The position numbers were made by a program, and so were the translations under genes. From assembly GCA_024233545.1 (NCBI GenBank), contig JACKPL010000012.1:1-56992 (forward strand): DNA of 56,992 nt. The letters are read 5' to 3'. The stretch's first letter is position 1, and each line of letters begins with the position of its first letter. Below, piece by piece: positions 46,229 through 56,092 of this stretch. Source of the stretch: a bacterium (GTDB lineage: Bacteria; Auribacterota; Auribacteria; Auribacterales; Auribacteraceae). Below the pieces are notes generated by a model. It saw nothing but the letters and a program-made list of their open reading frames with translations, was not told the origin of the DNA and ran no database searches.

Positions 46229-48050
46229 TTTGTTCAGTCCAAATATAAAAAGTGAGTATATTCCATAATTGCCGCGTACAATCTGCCGTATTAGAACGGT
46301 GCTGTAGTAAAAGATGCTCTACGGCATTTCTGTTAAAAAAACGGGATGATAATATCTTTTTATACGAAAAATATTTTTTCATCACAGGATTCTCAGAATC
46401 TTTCAGCCATTCGTTAATCGGTAAGGTAAAACCGTGTTTTTTCCTTTTGAGGATTGTTTCAGGAAGCAGTTCTTTAAATAATGAACGCAGAATAGTTTTT
46501 GATGAAAAAATGTTTGTCTTATATTTGCGAGGCAACGAAGACGCATACTGAACAAGTTCCCTATCCAAATATGGCGCCCGAGCTTCTAACCCGTGAGCCA
46601 TACTCAATTTATCAACTTTCATCAATAGATTCTCCGGCAAAAACCATAGGAAATCCCACATCATGGTTTGTTCACATAACGCATAGTGTTTATTTATCGG
46701 ATCATATGTTGTTGAAAGATCGCTTGAAACACTCTGTTTTTCAGGAATGAGAGCCGTAAATTCATCCGGCAGAAATACTCTGTCCCACGCGATAATTTTT
46801 TCTATTCCTGCGGGCAAAGAAATCAAACGAGCACACTTTTTGATTCTCCGGTTTTGAGCATAACCTTTTTCCAAAAGATGCGCAATGCCCACAGGCGAAT
46901 TAGGTATCACACTCAACCATTGATATTTCTTATAACCGCCGAAAAGTTCGTCCGCTCCTTCTCCCGATAAGATCACTTTCACATGCTTTGACGCTTTTTG
47001 AAAAATGAGCCATGATGGTATAAGCGCTTTATCAGCAATCGGTTCGTCCATATGATATATAACTGTTTCAAGCAATTCTAAACAGTCCTGTTCTACATTG
47101 AATACTGTATGGTCGGTTTTAAAATAATCTGCAACCTGTTGGCTGAAATTGCCTTCGTCATATTTAGGATATGACTTGAAACTCACCGAAAAAGTCGGTA
47201 TATCCTTTCTGCCGATATGATGCAATGCGGCAACAATACCGCTTGAATCCAACCCGCCGCTTAACAAGACGCCAAGAGGCACATCGCTCATTAAACGTTT
47301 TTCAACCGCCGCAAAGAATTTCTCACGAAGAACCTTTTTTGCTGTTTCAAATGTCATAGATGTGTCAATACCCTGCGCATAACAATGCCTATACTTACGT
47401 ATTTGGATTTTTCCTTGATTTAAAACAAGAACACTGCCCGGAGGCACTTTATATACATTCTTATAAATGGTTTGAGGATAAGGTATATAATTGAGTATAA
47501 AATAGTTGCCGGCCGCACACATGTCCAATTCCCGCGTAAAGTATGGATACTCATTAAACGCTTTGTGTTCAGATGCAAAAACAAACACTTCTTCTTTATG
47601 CATATAATAAAGCGGCTTTTTCCCGACAGGATCGCGGGCAAGAAACAATTTCTTACTTTGTATATCCCACAAACAAAGAGCAAACATTCCATCAAGATGA
47701 ACTAGAAAATCTTCACCGTATTCTTCATAAAGATGCACAATTACTTCCGCATCGGAATTACAGTGGAATATGTGCCCTTTTTCTTCAAGCTCCATGCGCA
47801 GGGTTTTGTAATTATATATTTCTCCGTTACAAACAATAACAACCGATTTATCCTCGTTGAAAATGGGTTGTTGCCCTGTTTGAATATCAATAATGCTTAA
47901 GCGCCGAAAACCAATCATCAGCTTATTATCGGAATATATTTTTTGATCGTCCGGACCTCTATGTGCGATAACTTTAAGCATCTTTTCTAATGTTTCAAAA
48001 TCGCTGTCTGAATGTTGCTTATTTCTAACAAACCCTGCTATTCCGCACAT
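46215..48050 (-). CDS. asnB: Asparagine synthase (glutamine-hydrolysing), AsnB-type
   Basis: A 611-residue amidotransferase. Cys2 in MCGIAGF is the N-terminal nucleophile of the glutaminase domain, and IVCNGEIYNYK is the glutamine pocket. The synthetase domain has the ATP pyrophosphatase loop LLSGGLDSSG and the acid pair in SGEGADELFGGYKKYQW. Homologues in polysaccharide clusters often amidate a sugar or acidic glycan rather than make free asparagine, and its place between three glycosyltransferases suggests that role here. It overlaps both neighbours by 13-14 bases. No exosortase is nearby. Confidence 0.9.
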   Translation of the reverse strand: MCGIAGFVRNKQHSDSDFETLEKMLKVIAHRGPDDQKIYSDNKLMIGFRRLSIIDIQTGQQPIFNEDKSVVIVCNGEIYNYKTLRMELEEKGHIFHCNSDAEVIVHLYEEYGEDFLVHLDGMFALCLWDIQSKKLFLARDPVGKKPLYYMHKEEVFVFASEHKAFNEYPYFTRELDMCAAGNYFILNYIPYPQTIYKNVYKVPPGSVLVLNQGKIQIRKYRHCYAQGIDTSMTFETAKKVLREKFFAAVEKRLMSDVPLGVLLSGGLDSSGIVAALHHIGRKDIPTFSVSFKSYPKYDEGNFSQQVADYFKTDHTVFNVEQDCLELLETVIYHMDEPIADKALIPSWLIFQKASKHVKVILSGEGADELFGGYKKYQWLSVIPNSPVGIAHLLEKGYAQNRRIKKCARLISLPAGIEKIIAWDRVFLPDEFTALIPEKQSVSSDLSTTYDPINKHYALCEQTMMWDFLWFLPENLLMKVDKLSMAHGLEARAPYLDRELVQYASSLPRKYKTNIFSSKTILRSLFKELLPETILKRKKHGFTLPINEWLKDSENPVMKKYFSYKKILSSRFFNRNAVEHLLLQHRSNTADCTRQLWNILTFYIWTEQNDII

Positions 48051-49183
48051 CTTGTAACCTGTCTTTTATAGTGTTCCAGAGTTAAAGCCGCCGTTTTTTG
48101 CCATGAAAACTGTTGAAAATGCACTGCCGCTTTTTCGACTAATTCAGAAACTTTTTTCTCATCGGCAAGAATGGATTGAATCCCCCGCGCAATATCATGT
48201 GCATCATGAGGATCGACGAATACTGCATTTCCTCCGGTAATTTCTCGCCCCCATTCACTGTCACTGACAATTACTGGTGTACGGCACGACATCGCTTCAA
48301 GGACGGTAAGCCCAAACCCTTCGTAGAGAGACGGCAACACAAACACCGACGCCCCTTTATATAACTGTATTAACTCTTCATCGCGTACATGCCCTCGAAG
48401 TACAAGAAAATCTTCGATAGATGTATCGTATACGAGCATTTCGCGGGAAATGTAGTGCAATCCTTTGCTCCCAGTATGTACACCCGCCAGAATCAATCGT
48501 ATATTTTTCTTCGTAAGCGAACGAAGAATCTCTACTGCTTCAACTAACTTTATAACATTTTTCCGCCGGTCTACCCCGCCGACAAAAAGTACATACTGTT
48601 CGCTTGATTTTTTGACGCTCTTTTTAACATCGGTAGATTCTTTTCGAGCATGTTCGATGAAAATATTCGGACACGCAAGAGGCACTGTAACAATTTTTTC
48701 AGGCGATACGGAAAGAAACGACAAAATATCTTTTCGAGAGGTTTCCGAATCTGTAATGATCAAACGAGCGTTTTTGCAAATAAAAAAATACATAATCCGA
48801 ATAACGAAGAGCATCCGCGCTGATGTTATTTGTAGATTCTTGAGCAACAGCGGGCTTATATCATGCAAAGTAACAATAGTCGGTTTCCAAGGAATAAACC
48901 ATACAGCATTATCGGGAAAATGCATAACATCAATGCGGTCTTTAAGGGCAAAATACGGCAGTTGTAAGTTTCTCCAGAAAAACATTTTTCCCCTGCGAGG
49001 TATTACACGAACCGTTATTTTTTTCAGCTCTGCAAACTCCGGCAATTCTTTATCGGTATACAGTATTATTGAAAAATCGCCTTCCAGACAAGCAAGAGTG
49101 GTAAGTAATTGGCGTACATAACTTTCAAATCCTCGTTTATTATTTTTAAGAACAGTTCCAACAATACCAATTTTTATCGACAT
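48038..49183 (-). CDS. GT4-family glycosyltransferase
   Basis: A 381-residue glycosyltransferase with GT-B fold. The N-terminal KIGIVGTVLKNNKRGFESYV carries the glycine loop. The donor domain has VLFVGGVDRRKNVIKLVEA (a DRRKN segment common in GT4 mannosyl and rhamnosyl transferases) and the complete E-x7-E motif in LPSLYEGFGLTVLEAMSCR. Specificity is unknown. It lies 4 bases after another GT4 gene and overlaps asnB by 13 bases, so all are expressed together. Confidence 0.9.
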   Translation of the reverse strand: MSIKIGIVGTVLKNNKRGFESYVRQLLTTLACLEGDFSIILYTDKELPEFAELKKITVRVIPRRGKMFFWRNLQLPYFALKDRIDVMHFPDNAVWFIPWKPTIVTLHDISPLLLKNLQITSARMLFVIRIMYFFICKNARLIITDSETSRKDILSFLSVSPEKIVTVPLACPNIFIEHARKESTDVKKSVKKSSEQYVLFVGGVDRRKNVIKLVEAVEILRSLTKKNIRLILAGVHTGSKGLHYISREMLVYDTSIEDFLVLRGHVRDEELIQLYKGASVFVLPSLYEGFGLTVLEAMSCRTPVIVSDSEWGREITGGNAVFVDPHDAHDIARGIQSILADEKKVSELVEKAAVHFQQFSWQKTAALTLEHYKRQVTRCAE

Positions 49184-49187
49184 AGAA

Positions 49188-50369
49188 TCAGCTTGTCACC
49201 TTTCGATATATTTCTTCAACCGTTTTGCCATATACTTCTGTAGAAAAACATCGATGTGCACGTTCCCATCCCATTTTTGCGAATTTACGGCGCAAAATAG
49301 GGTGCTCAAACAACCGCATAATCGCTTCTGCTAAAGCCTGAGGATTGCGCGGCGGCACAAGTACGCCTGACTCATCGGGTATAATTATTTCCGGTACACC
49401 TCCAGAATTACAGCCGATAACCGGAACACCCAACGCCATTGCTTCAATCAGAATCCTGCCGAACGGTTCCTCAATGGATGTTAGAACAACAACATCCATT
49501 TCGCGCATTAAAGATTCCGGTTCATTTTGATACTCAACAAACGTAATATAGTCTTCAAGGCATAAATGACGGCACATCCGTTCTATCTTATCTTTATATG
49601 CTCTATCAGCCGCCAGCTGTACGGGATTGGAGGTTACGCAATCCCCAACCAGTACACCTTGAATTTCAGATGTTTCACGTTTGATGTATGTAAACGCCTC
49701 AAGAAATGTCTCTATCGACTTGCATGCGGTAATCCTGCCCACCATCCCAACAACAAAAGAACGCTGATGAGGAATACATTTTGCCAACTCATTTGAAGTA
49801 TACGATATCTTATCGAGAGGTAATACATTAACGCCGTTGTGTACAATGGAAATCTTATCCTTTTTCCGTCGAAATGTTTTAAGAAAAGGCGCCGCGAGAT
49901 TATGCGATATGCAAATTACCGCATCGGTACACAAAAAAAGCAACCGTCCCACAATGCCGAAACGCCGGTTATAACTGCGCACATGCCATACGAGGGGTTT
50001 CCATGTTAAAAGAGATACACATACTCCATAAAACAATGATGTCGTTTTATTTACATGTATCACATCGATATTCTTTTTCTTTGCAAGAAAGAAAACATAC
50101 ATGCTGAAAACAAATACCGATACCATATACCACAACAATATAAAAGGGTTATACCGCCGTGCAATGGTTGCCATAGGAAATTTGAAACAGACAGCTCCTG
50201 CCTCGGTAAGCCGCGAAAAGAAGTGCCCGCGGTTCGGCAATATACAATATACCGAATTACCGCCGTTTATCAGATAAGAAACAAGTTCAAACATTGACCT
50301 TTCGCCGCCGCCTATTTGACAGCCGTGATCAGAAATAAAAAGAATTCTCATGCTATTCTTTTTCACCAT
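49188..50369 (-). CDS. GT4-family glycosyltransferase
   Basis: A 393-residue glycosyltransferase. It opens with MRILFISDHGCQIGGGERSM after a six-residue extension, and an ATG at 50351 would remove this; neither start has a good ribosome site. One hydrophobic stretch at about residues 76-95 may hold it at the membrane. The donor domain has VVGMVGRITACKSIETFLEA and the E-x7-E motif in SIEEPFGRILIEAMALG. It follows the spermidine-synthase-like membrane gene by 7 bases. Confidence 0.88.
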   Translation of the reverse strand: MVKKNSMRILFISDHGCQIGGGERSMFELVSYLINGGNSVYCILPNRGHFFSRLTEAGAVCFKFPMATIARRYNPFILLWYMVSVFVFSMYVFFLAKKKNIDVIHVNKTTSLFYGVCVSLLTWKPLVWHVRSYNRRFGIVGRLLFLCTDAVICISHNLAAPFLKTFRRKKDKISIVHNGVNVLPLDKISYTSNELAKCIPHQRSFVVGMVGRITACKSIETFLEAFTYIKRETSEIQGVLVGDCVTSNPVQLAADRAYKDKIERMCRHLCLEDYITFVEYQNEPESLMREMDVVVLTSIEEPFGRILIEAMALGVPVIGCNSGGVPEIIIPDESGVLVPPRNPQALAEAIMRLFEHPILRRKFAKMGWERAHRCFSTEVYGKTVEEIYRKVTS

Positions 50370-50376
50370 ACCGCTG

Positions 50377-52401
50377 TTATTTTTTTACTGTAACTTTAAT
50401 CATAGAAAGCATATAAAAAAGAGCTATGAGGAAAATAAGATTTTTAAACCCGAATAAAAGCGATGAATACTCAAGTACTCCTCCCATCATTGCCCCGAGC
50501 AAATTTGCTCCCATCGCCGCAGAACGATGCCCGCACTGAGAAAACTTTGTAATAAAGATTACACCGGAAAAGAAAACCGGCAATCCAATTAGGATACCAG
50601 CAACAAAGGCTTTTATCCAGAAATTAAACAGCAAAATCTTCTCAAGAGGGAAACAATAATGAACCAATAACGCACTGAACAACAACCCATAATAAAGCGT
50701 TGTTTTTGAAGGGCGCACTTTTGCATAATAAAGATTTGCACAGAGGATAGTAATAAAAATAGCAGTAAAAACTGCCGAGTTCACAATCCATGTTGAACCG
50801 AATAATAATGAAAGATGCGTTAGGCTTTTTGTTTCAAATAACAAAAAACCTGCACCCAAAAAGAAAAACACCGGAGAAAAATCGGTAATCGAACCGCGAC
50901 GGACAACGAAAACCAATCCCAAAGAAATCAGCAACACAATAAACATTACAATGTAATAATCTGAAGGTATAGTCTTTTCTTTCAGGTAGAAAAACGGCCA
51001 GTCATCTATTGACGGTTCTATGGGCATATCACCAAAGATGTTCGGATTGAGAATCTTATAATCGTCTGAAGGCAGTACTTGCCTACCGTATATAAACGTA
51101 AAACCATTAGGTTCATCGCCTGAACTGACTAAAAGAGGAGTTTGGCCTGTTGCTTCCTCCATTATCTTCAGCAACCGCCTGCCGATCCAATCTTTTGTGA
51201 CGCAGAATGTTAATGAAATAATTCCTCCCGGTTTAAGCAACCGCTTTGCTTCCCGAATACTTTCGACGGTATATACATACGTATCCAAACGAATCGCAGA
51301 CATACTGGAAAAGAGTTGGTGAGAATCGAGAAAACCGAATACTATTGCATCATATTTTTTGTCTGTCTTTTTAAAATACGAACGAGCATCATCGACAATC
51401 CGAGTAACGCGCTCTGAATCATATGGTTGTTCCGGATGATATCTTCTGCCTATTTTAAATATTAGAGGATCAATATCTACCGCATCAATATGCGCCACGT
51501 TCATTCGCAAAGCGCCGGCAACATCATTTCCCGTGCCTGCCCCGACAATCAATGCATTTTGAACATCAGGATGGACTCTATACGGCAGTTCATACAAACG
51601 TGCCCACTCTTTTAATCCGCGTGATGCTTCTGTACGGTCATCGGATAAGTTCAACGCCATTTGATGATAATCATTGTTGACAGTAAGGTTGAATCCTTCA
51701 GAAATCGTAGAATGAGGCAGTTTGCTGATTTCTATTTTATAATACGGCGACCAAAACGACCCCGTATCGATAGAGGCAATCCACCCTAAAAAAAACACTA
51801 AGAGAATCGTTGCGGCAAGAAAAATACTGCGGCTCGATCGTTTATAAAAAAAATATAAGTACATTACTACAAATATGGCAAATAACCATACCGGTGGCAA
51901 AAGGTTATACGAAAGAACAGAGTAAAAAAGTATTCCGAAAACGCTCCCGAAAATATTGGTGGTATATGCACTCACCGGTTCCATTTTATCAAATAGGCTA
52001 CCGGTCTGTTGCCCGATAGGGATAAACAGAGCTGTCATCACCAAAAAGATAATTGCGAGAATCCATTTTATATCGATGTGTGTTAACGGAGAAATAATTG
52101 TTTGCCAAATGTATATTGTATCACTATGGACTACTTCAATACTGTTTTTTGAGAATAACCACGCCAATGTAATAAGCAGGCCGAATATACAGGGGAATCC
52201 ATAAAACAACTTTATTTTTCTATCCGCCAGCATATACCCGACACCCAATCCAAGAAATGATGCCAGCATAACAATGTTGGTGTAATATGCCAGAACACGT
52301 ATTTGAGACGGCAACCACCGAATACACGCCATCTGCAGGAACAACCCGAGAGAACTTATCACGAACAAATCTATTCTTTCTCGTGTCAGAATATTTTTCA
52401 T
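50377..52401 (-). CDS. Polytopic membrane protein with spermidine-synthase-like methyltransferase fold
   Basis: A 674-residue protein with about six membrane helices before and six after a soluble Rossmann domain (about residues 240-420). The domain has IVGAGTGNDVAGAL and HIDAVDIDPLIFKIG, the nucleotide-binding loop and acidic strand of SAM-type and spermidine-synthase folds, then a VDDARSYF segment and LKPGGIISLTF. Such membrane-embedded synthase-like proteins are widespread but poorly characterised. It may transfer an aminopropyl or methyl group to a lipid or glycan, or may not be an enzyme. Its ATG overlaps the TGA of the TMTC-like gene as ATGA, placing it in the glycan operon. Confidence 0.75.
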   Translation of the reverse strand: MKNILTRERIDLFVISSLGLFLQMACIRWLPSQIRVLAYYTNIVMLASFLGLGVGYMLADRKIKLFYGFPCIFGLLITLAWLFSKNSIEVVHSDTIYIWQTIISPLTHIDIKWILAIIFLVMTALFIPIGQQTGSLFDKMEPVSAYTTNIFGSVFGILFYSVLSYNLLPPVWLFAIFVVMYLYFFYKRSSRSIFLAATILLVFFLGWIASIDTGSFWSPYYKIEISKLPHSTISEGFNLTVNNDYHQMALNLSDDRTEASRGLKEWARLYELPYRVHPDVQNALIVGAGTGNDVAGALRMNVAHIDAVDIDPLIFKIGRRYHPEQPYDSERVTRIVDDARSYFKKTDKKYDAIVFGFLDSHQLFSSMSAIRLDTYVYTVESIREAKRLLKPGGIISLTFCVTKDWIGRRLLKIMEEATGQTPLLVSSGDEPNGFTFIYGRQVLPSDDYKILNPNIFGDMPIEPSIDDWPFFYLKEKTIPSDYYIVMFIVLLISLGLVFVVRRGSITDFSPVFFFLGAGFLLFETKSLTHLSLLFGSTWIVNSAVFTAIFITILCANLYYAKVRPSKTTLYYGLLFSALLVHYCFPLEKILLFNFWIKAFVAGILIGLPVFFSGVIFITKFSQCGHRSAAMGANLLGAMMGGVLEYSSLLFGFKNLIFLIALFYMLSMIKVTVKK

Positions 52402-54443
52402 CGCCCATTATTTTCCGTTAATCTGTGCAGTCTTTCTTTCACACGTTCCACATAGGCATGGTTACGGGTAATATTGCGCCATGCATCCTTTGCCGCCGGC
52501 AAATTGCCTTTCAGCTCATACGTTAAACCGATATAATACCAGATATGCTCATCGTCTGGATAGAGTTTAATTGCCTGATTCCATACTTTTATTGCCTGAT
52601 CGAAATCATGTTTTCGGTAATATACCGCCGCAAGATAATCTAATGCTTGATGACTGTTCTCATCAAGGGCAAGAGCTTTTTTAAGATAATATTCCGCTTT
52701 CTCATAGTTTTCAAACCGTTTATAGATATCGCCTGAAAGAATATACCCCATAACATCCGACTGATCATACTCCACCGCTTTTAAAGCAAAAAACAACGCA
52801 TTATTCATATCGCCTGTATTAAGATAAATACGAACTAAGGTGTGATACAAAGCATTTTGTGCATCGGAAGCCTGCTCAATGCCGCGCATACAGTACTCTC
52901 GTGCCTTCTCATAATCCTGCAGTTTGATGTAGTTCAATGCAAGATTCTTATACACTACGCTTTGATGTTCTCCTCTATCCAGAACAACAGTATTCTCTCT
53001 AATCGCGTTTTCATATTGCCCTGCTGAATAATACATTTCAGCCAAAAATATTCTAGTTGGAATATGATTCGGATGTATTTCCAATGACCGCTTTAATACT
53101 TTTATTGCCATTTCCGGAGCGCCTTTTTCTCTATAACAAACGGCAAGATTGAAATACCCCGAATTACTATCTGGAATATCGCGTAAAGTTGTTTTCCAAA
53201 AAATGATGCCGGTTCTCCATTCTGCATTGCGCTTTATTGTTCCTAAACAAAATGCTAATGCACAGAGTAAGAGGAGAGCATTCATCAAATAAAATTTATT
53301 ATTTTTTTCGAGACTACGCCCACACACTGTTTTACACCACATTTCCGCGGCAAAAAGAACAAACCCAACGGATGGCAAATATAAAAACCGTTCCGCCATT
53401 ATATCCCCGATACGAATAATATTGGAAACCGGCAACAAGGAAACAAGAATAAAAAATAAGCCAAACTGCCCCTTACATCCCGATTTAAAATAACGCAGTG
53501 CCGCACAAAACCATATTATTACTCCCACTAACGAAAAAAGAACCCTCCATTCGAATAAAGATGAGGAAAGCGCCGTCAAGCGATATGAACATAACAGGTT
53601 AGTCGGAACCAACAGAAGTTTTCCATACATCAGAAACACTCGCATCATTGTAAAGAAAACCGACGAAGAAGATACATTATGAAAAAACTGCTCCGTTCCC
53701 TGAGGAGAAAACGATCCGATAACCGACCAGCGAACCGCCAAATAGATACACAGTGGAACAAAATACAAAAAACCGACACGAAGAATATTTTCTATTCTCT
53801 GATAAAAACTTTTATTGTGATCCCAACGCAACAATAGTGAAATCAGAATGACCGGTAAAACAACGGCATTTTCTTTTGAACATAATGCGAGAAAATAACA
53901 TCCTGCGCTGAGCATAAGATTGCGTTTGAATATGTTTATTTTCCCAGATGGAGAATCGATTATTGTGCTTTCGCTTTTGAGAAACAGTAGCCATCCGAGC
54001 AAGAAAAAAAGCGCCATAAGGACTTCCGCTCGTCCGACAATACCGGTAACGGCTTCTGTGTGAACAGGATGAGCCGCAAACAACAATGCCCCGGCAAAAG
54101 CAATCCGCCGCGATTTCAAGAACCTCGCAAAAACAGAATACAATATCCAGCAGGTTATCAAATGAAAAATAAGATTGCTTATATGGTATCCGGCAGGTTC
54201 CTTGCCCCAAAAATGATAATCAAGAGCATAGGTAAAAAAAACCAGCGGCCTATATAATCCGGCATTGGCAATAGAATGCCAATAATTGGTTAATAAAACT
54301 GATTTAAGATTAAAAATATCGCGTATAGCTTTGTTGTTCAGAATAATATCGGGATCATCAAAAAGAAATTCATTATTAAAAATATTACTATAACAAAGAA
54401 CTCCAAATGCTATTATAAGTGATAATGGCAGCCATTTTTTCAT
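52398..54443 (-). CDS. TMTC-like GT-C membrane protein with TPR repeats
   Basis: A 681-residue protein. About ten membrane helices (residues 5-400) are followed by eight or so TPR repeats to the end, for example PEMAIKVLKRSLEIHPNHI and KAEYYLKKALALDENSH. The first loop has LFDDPDIILNN, a double aspartate typical of GT-C enzymes, and the AHPVHTEAVTGIVGRAEVL segment is characteristic of the TMTC family, whose animal members O-mannosylate cadherins. In bacteria the substrate is unknown. It is first in the glycan operon, suggesting sugar transfer to secreted proteins. The ATG has no strong ribosome site. Confidence 0.78.
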   Translation of the reverse strand: MKKWLPLSLIIAFGVLCYSNIFNNEFLFDDPDIILNNKAIRDIFNLKSVLLTNYWHSIANAGLYRPLVFFTYALDYHFWGKEPAGYHISNLIFHLITCWILYSVFARFLKSRRIAFAGALLFAAHPVHTEAVTGIVGRAEVLMALFFLLGWLLFLKSESTIIDSPSGKINIFKRNLMLSAGCYFLALCSKENAVVLPVILISLLLRWDHNKSFYQRIENILRVGFLYFVPLCIYLAVRWSVIGSFSPQGTEQFFHNVSSSSVFFTMMRVFLMYGKLLLVPTNLLCSYRLTALSSSLFEWRVLFSLVGVIIWFCAALRYFKSGCKGQFGLFFILVSLLPVSNIIRIGDIMAERFLYLPSVGFVLFAAEMWCKTVCGRSLEKNNKFYLMNALLLLCALAFCLGTIKRNAEWRTGIIFWKTTLRDIPDSNSGYFNLAVCYREKGAPEMAIKVLKRSLEIHPNHIPTRIFLAEMYYSAGQYENAIRENTVVLDRGEHQSVVYKNLALNYIKLQDYEKAREYCMRGIEQASDAQNALYHTLVRIYLNTGDMNNALFFALKAVEYDQSDVMGYILSGDIYKRFENYEKAEYYLKKALALDENSHQALDYLAAVYYRKHDFDQAIKVWNQAIKLYPDDEHIWYYIGLTYELKGNLPAAKDAWRNITRNHAYVERVKERLHRLTENNGR

Positions 54444-54525
54444 ATAATACTGTATTATTTCGTGTTAAACATTTGTTACTATTTACGCCAAAACATCATA
54501 TCATATCAACAAAGCGGCATTCACT

Positions 54526-55672
54526 ATGAATATACAAGCGGGAATTTATATACACTTCCCTTTCTGCACAACAAAATGCAATTACTGCGGTTTTTATTCA
54601 ATCCCAAATCATCCTGAACGAGTTTCAGAATACTTAACTATGCTTGAGCGTGAAATGGAAATACAGGCACCGCTCAGCCAACAGTTCACTATGGATACCA
54701 TTTTTCTCGGTGGAGGCACGCCTTCTTTAATGACTATTGAACAACTCGAACGCATTTTTTCTCAACTACACGATAATTTCACCGTCTCGGAACACCCTGA
54801 AATTACTCTTGAAACCAATCCCACATCGATTTCGGCTCACAAAGCAGAACAGATTTTTTCAACAAGAATAAACAGGCTGAGCCTCGGCTGTCAATCATTT
54901 GATGACACTCTGTTAAAAACCCTTGGAAGAAATCATAAAGCATATGACAACATAAAGATTTACTCCCTATTCAGAAACGCAGGTTTTAAAAACATCAGTA
55001 TCGACCTCATCTTCTCAATCCCCGGACAAACAATGAATCAGTGGATAGATTCGCTCTCCCAAACAATTGCATTACGCCCTGAACATATTTCTCTTTACTG
55101 CCTCAGCTATGAAGAAGGAACACAATTTACCCGCCTCATTCGAACCGGCAAAATAACGGCTGTCGATGAAGACACGGAACTGCAAATGTTCAGAACATGT
55201 ATCGATATGCTTACCGATGCAGGATATGTGCAGTACGAAATTTCGAATTTTGCCTTACCGGGATATCAATCACGCCACAACACACTCTACTGGAAAAACC
55301 TGCCCTGCATAGGGCTTGGTACATCCATACTCATACGTTAATGGCGAACGATATCAAACCATTCCCGACGTTCAGCAATATTGCTCAATGCTCAACACGC
55401 AAAAAAAAGAAATCCATATCAACCATGAAAAATTGCCTGATGAAATGTCTTTGCGCGAAACCGCCGCTCTCGCAGTAAGACTTATACATGAGGGAATTGA
55501 TATAGAGGAATTACAAAAAAGATATTCCACTATCAATGTAAAAAAAATTATTTTTCCTACCATTCAAAAACTAATCGATGAAAATTTACTAAAAGAAAAG
55601 GAGAGTAATGTCTATGTGCTTACTGCAGAAGGGATACGTTTTGCAGACTATATTGCTGAAGAACTGATGTAA
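54526..55672 (+). pseudogene. hemW: HemW-like radical SAM protein, frameshifted
   Basis: HemW is a heme chaperone related to coproporphyrinogen oxidase HemN. The first piece (54526-55341) has the cluster motif CTTKCNYC (C14, C18, C21), the FLGGGTPSLM segment, the NRLSLGCQSFD strand and HNTLYW, the family HNxxYW motif. It stops right after IGLGTS. The rest (YSYVNGERYQTI and a winged-helix end) continues in another frame from about 55325 to 55672. Family proteins read GxGxxAHSY here, so a small indel at about 55324-55333 broke the frame. The joined protein would have about 382 residues, the normal size. The indel is not in an A-run. Confidence 0.85.
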
Positions 55673-55693
55673 CAGCCTATTCGATACCTATTT

Positions 55694-55909
55694 TTACGGC
55701 AATAGTGTAAATTTAAAGTTGTTATCAAGAGTTTTCAGTTCTTCTGCAAGAGTATTCACTTTATCTTTAATAGCGATGTTTTTCGTCTCAAGCCATTGAT
55801 TGTACAAATCAAGAAACTGGTCTTGCTTGTTTTTAATCTCCAGCTCGCGTTCATACGCTGAAAGATTCTCAAAAAAAGTGCGTAATTCATTAGCTGTTAA
55901 ACTTGTCAT
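55694..55909 (-). CDS. Small helical protein with very strong ribosome binding site
   Basis: A 71-residue, mostly helical, charged protein (LRTFFENLSAYERELEIKNK in the first half) without signal peptide or membrane helix. No family recognised. The sequence AGGAGGTGA, a nine-base match to the 16S rRNA 3' end, lies 7 bases before the ATG, the strongest such site in the window. A possible promoter flanked by an inverted repeat lies at 55945-55978. This suggests high and perhaps regulated expression. It converges with hemW. Confidence 0.65.
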   Translation of the reverse strand: MTSLTANELRTFFENLSAYERELEIKNKQDQFLDLYNQWLETKNIAIKDKVNTLAEELKTLDNNFKFTLLP

Positions 55910-55916
55910 TTTCGAT

Positions 55917-55925
55917 TCACCTCCT
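55917..55925 (-). promoter_or_regulatory. Near-perfect Shine-Dalgarno sequence
   Basis: On the minus strand this reads AGGAGGTGA, fully complementary to the common 16S rRNA tail, with a 7-base spacer to the ATG at 55909. Most other genes here have four- to six-base sites. Confidence 0.8.
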
Positions 55926-55944
55926 CTAAGAGGCTGTTAGTTTA

Positions 55945-55978
55945 TCCTGTCATTGTATTAGTTTTATCGACAGGACAA
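55945..55978 (-). promoter_or_regulatory. Promoter with flanking inverted repeat, possible operator
   Basis: TCCTGTC and GACAGGA (55945-55951 and 55969-55975) are separated by 17 bases. On the minus strand a TTGTCC (55978-55973) overlaps one arm, and TACAAT (55957-55952) lies just beside the other, with a 15-base spacer. The arrangement would let a dimeric repressor cover the promoter of the 71-residue gene. The short spacer weakens the promoter call. Confidence 0.35.
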
Positions 55979-56092
55979 ATTATTCACTTAACCGAAATAA
56001 TTAGACTTATTTTAGCGTCTCTTTATTTAAATTATCGAATGAAGTCGAAAGGAATAAATGTGCGGATTCACACAGCGAAGAAAATCGGGAAA

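Noticed and set aside
45107..54443. PEP-CTERM/exosortase-type extracellular polysaccharide cluster
   Set aside because: AsnB and GT4 genes fit, but no exosortase, PEP-CTERM protein or typical Wzx/Wzy and chain-length genes are present.
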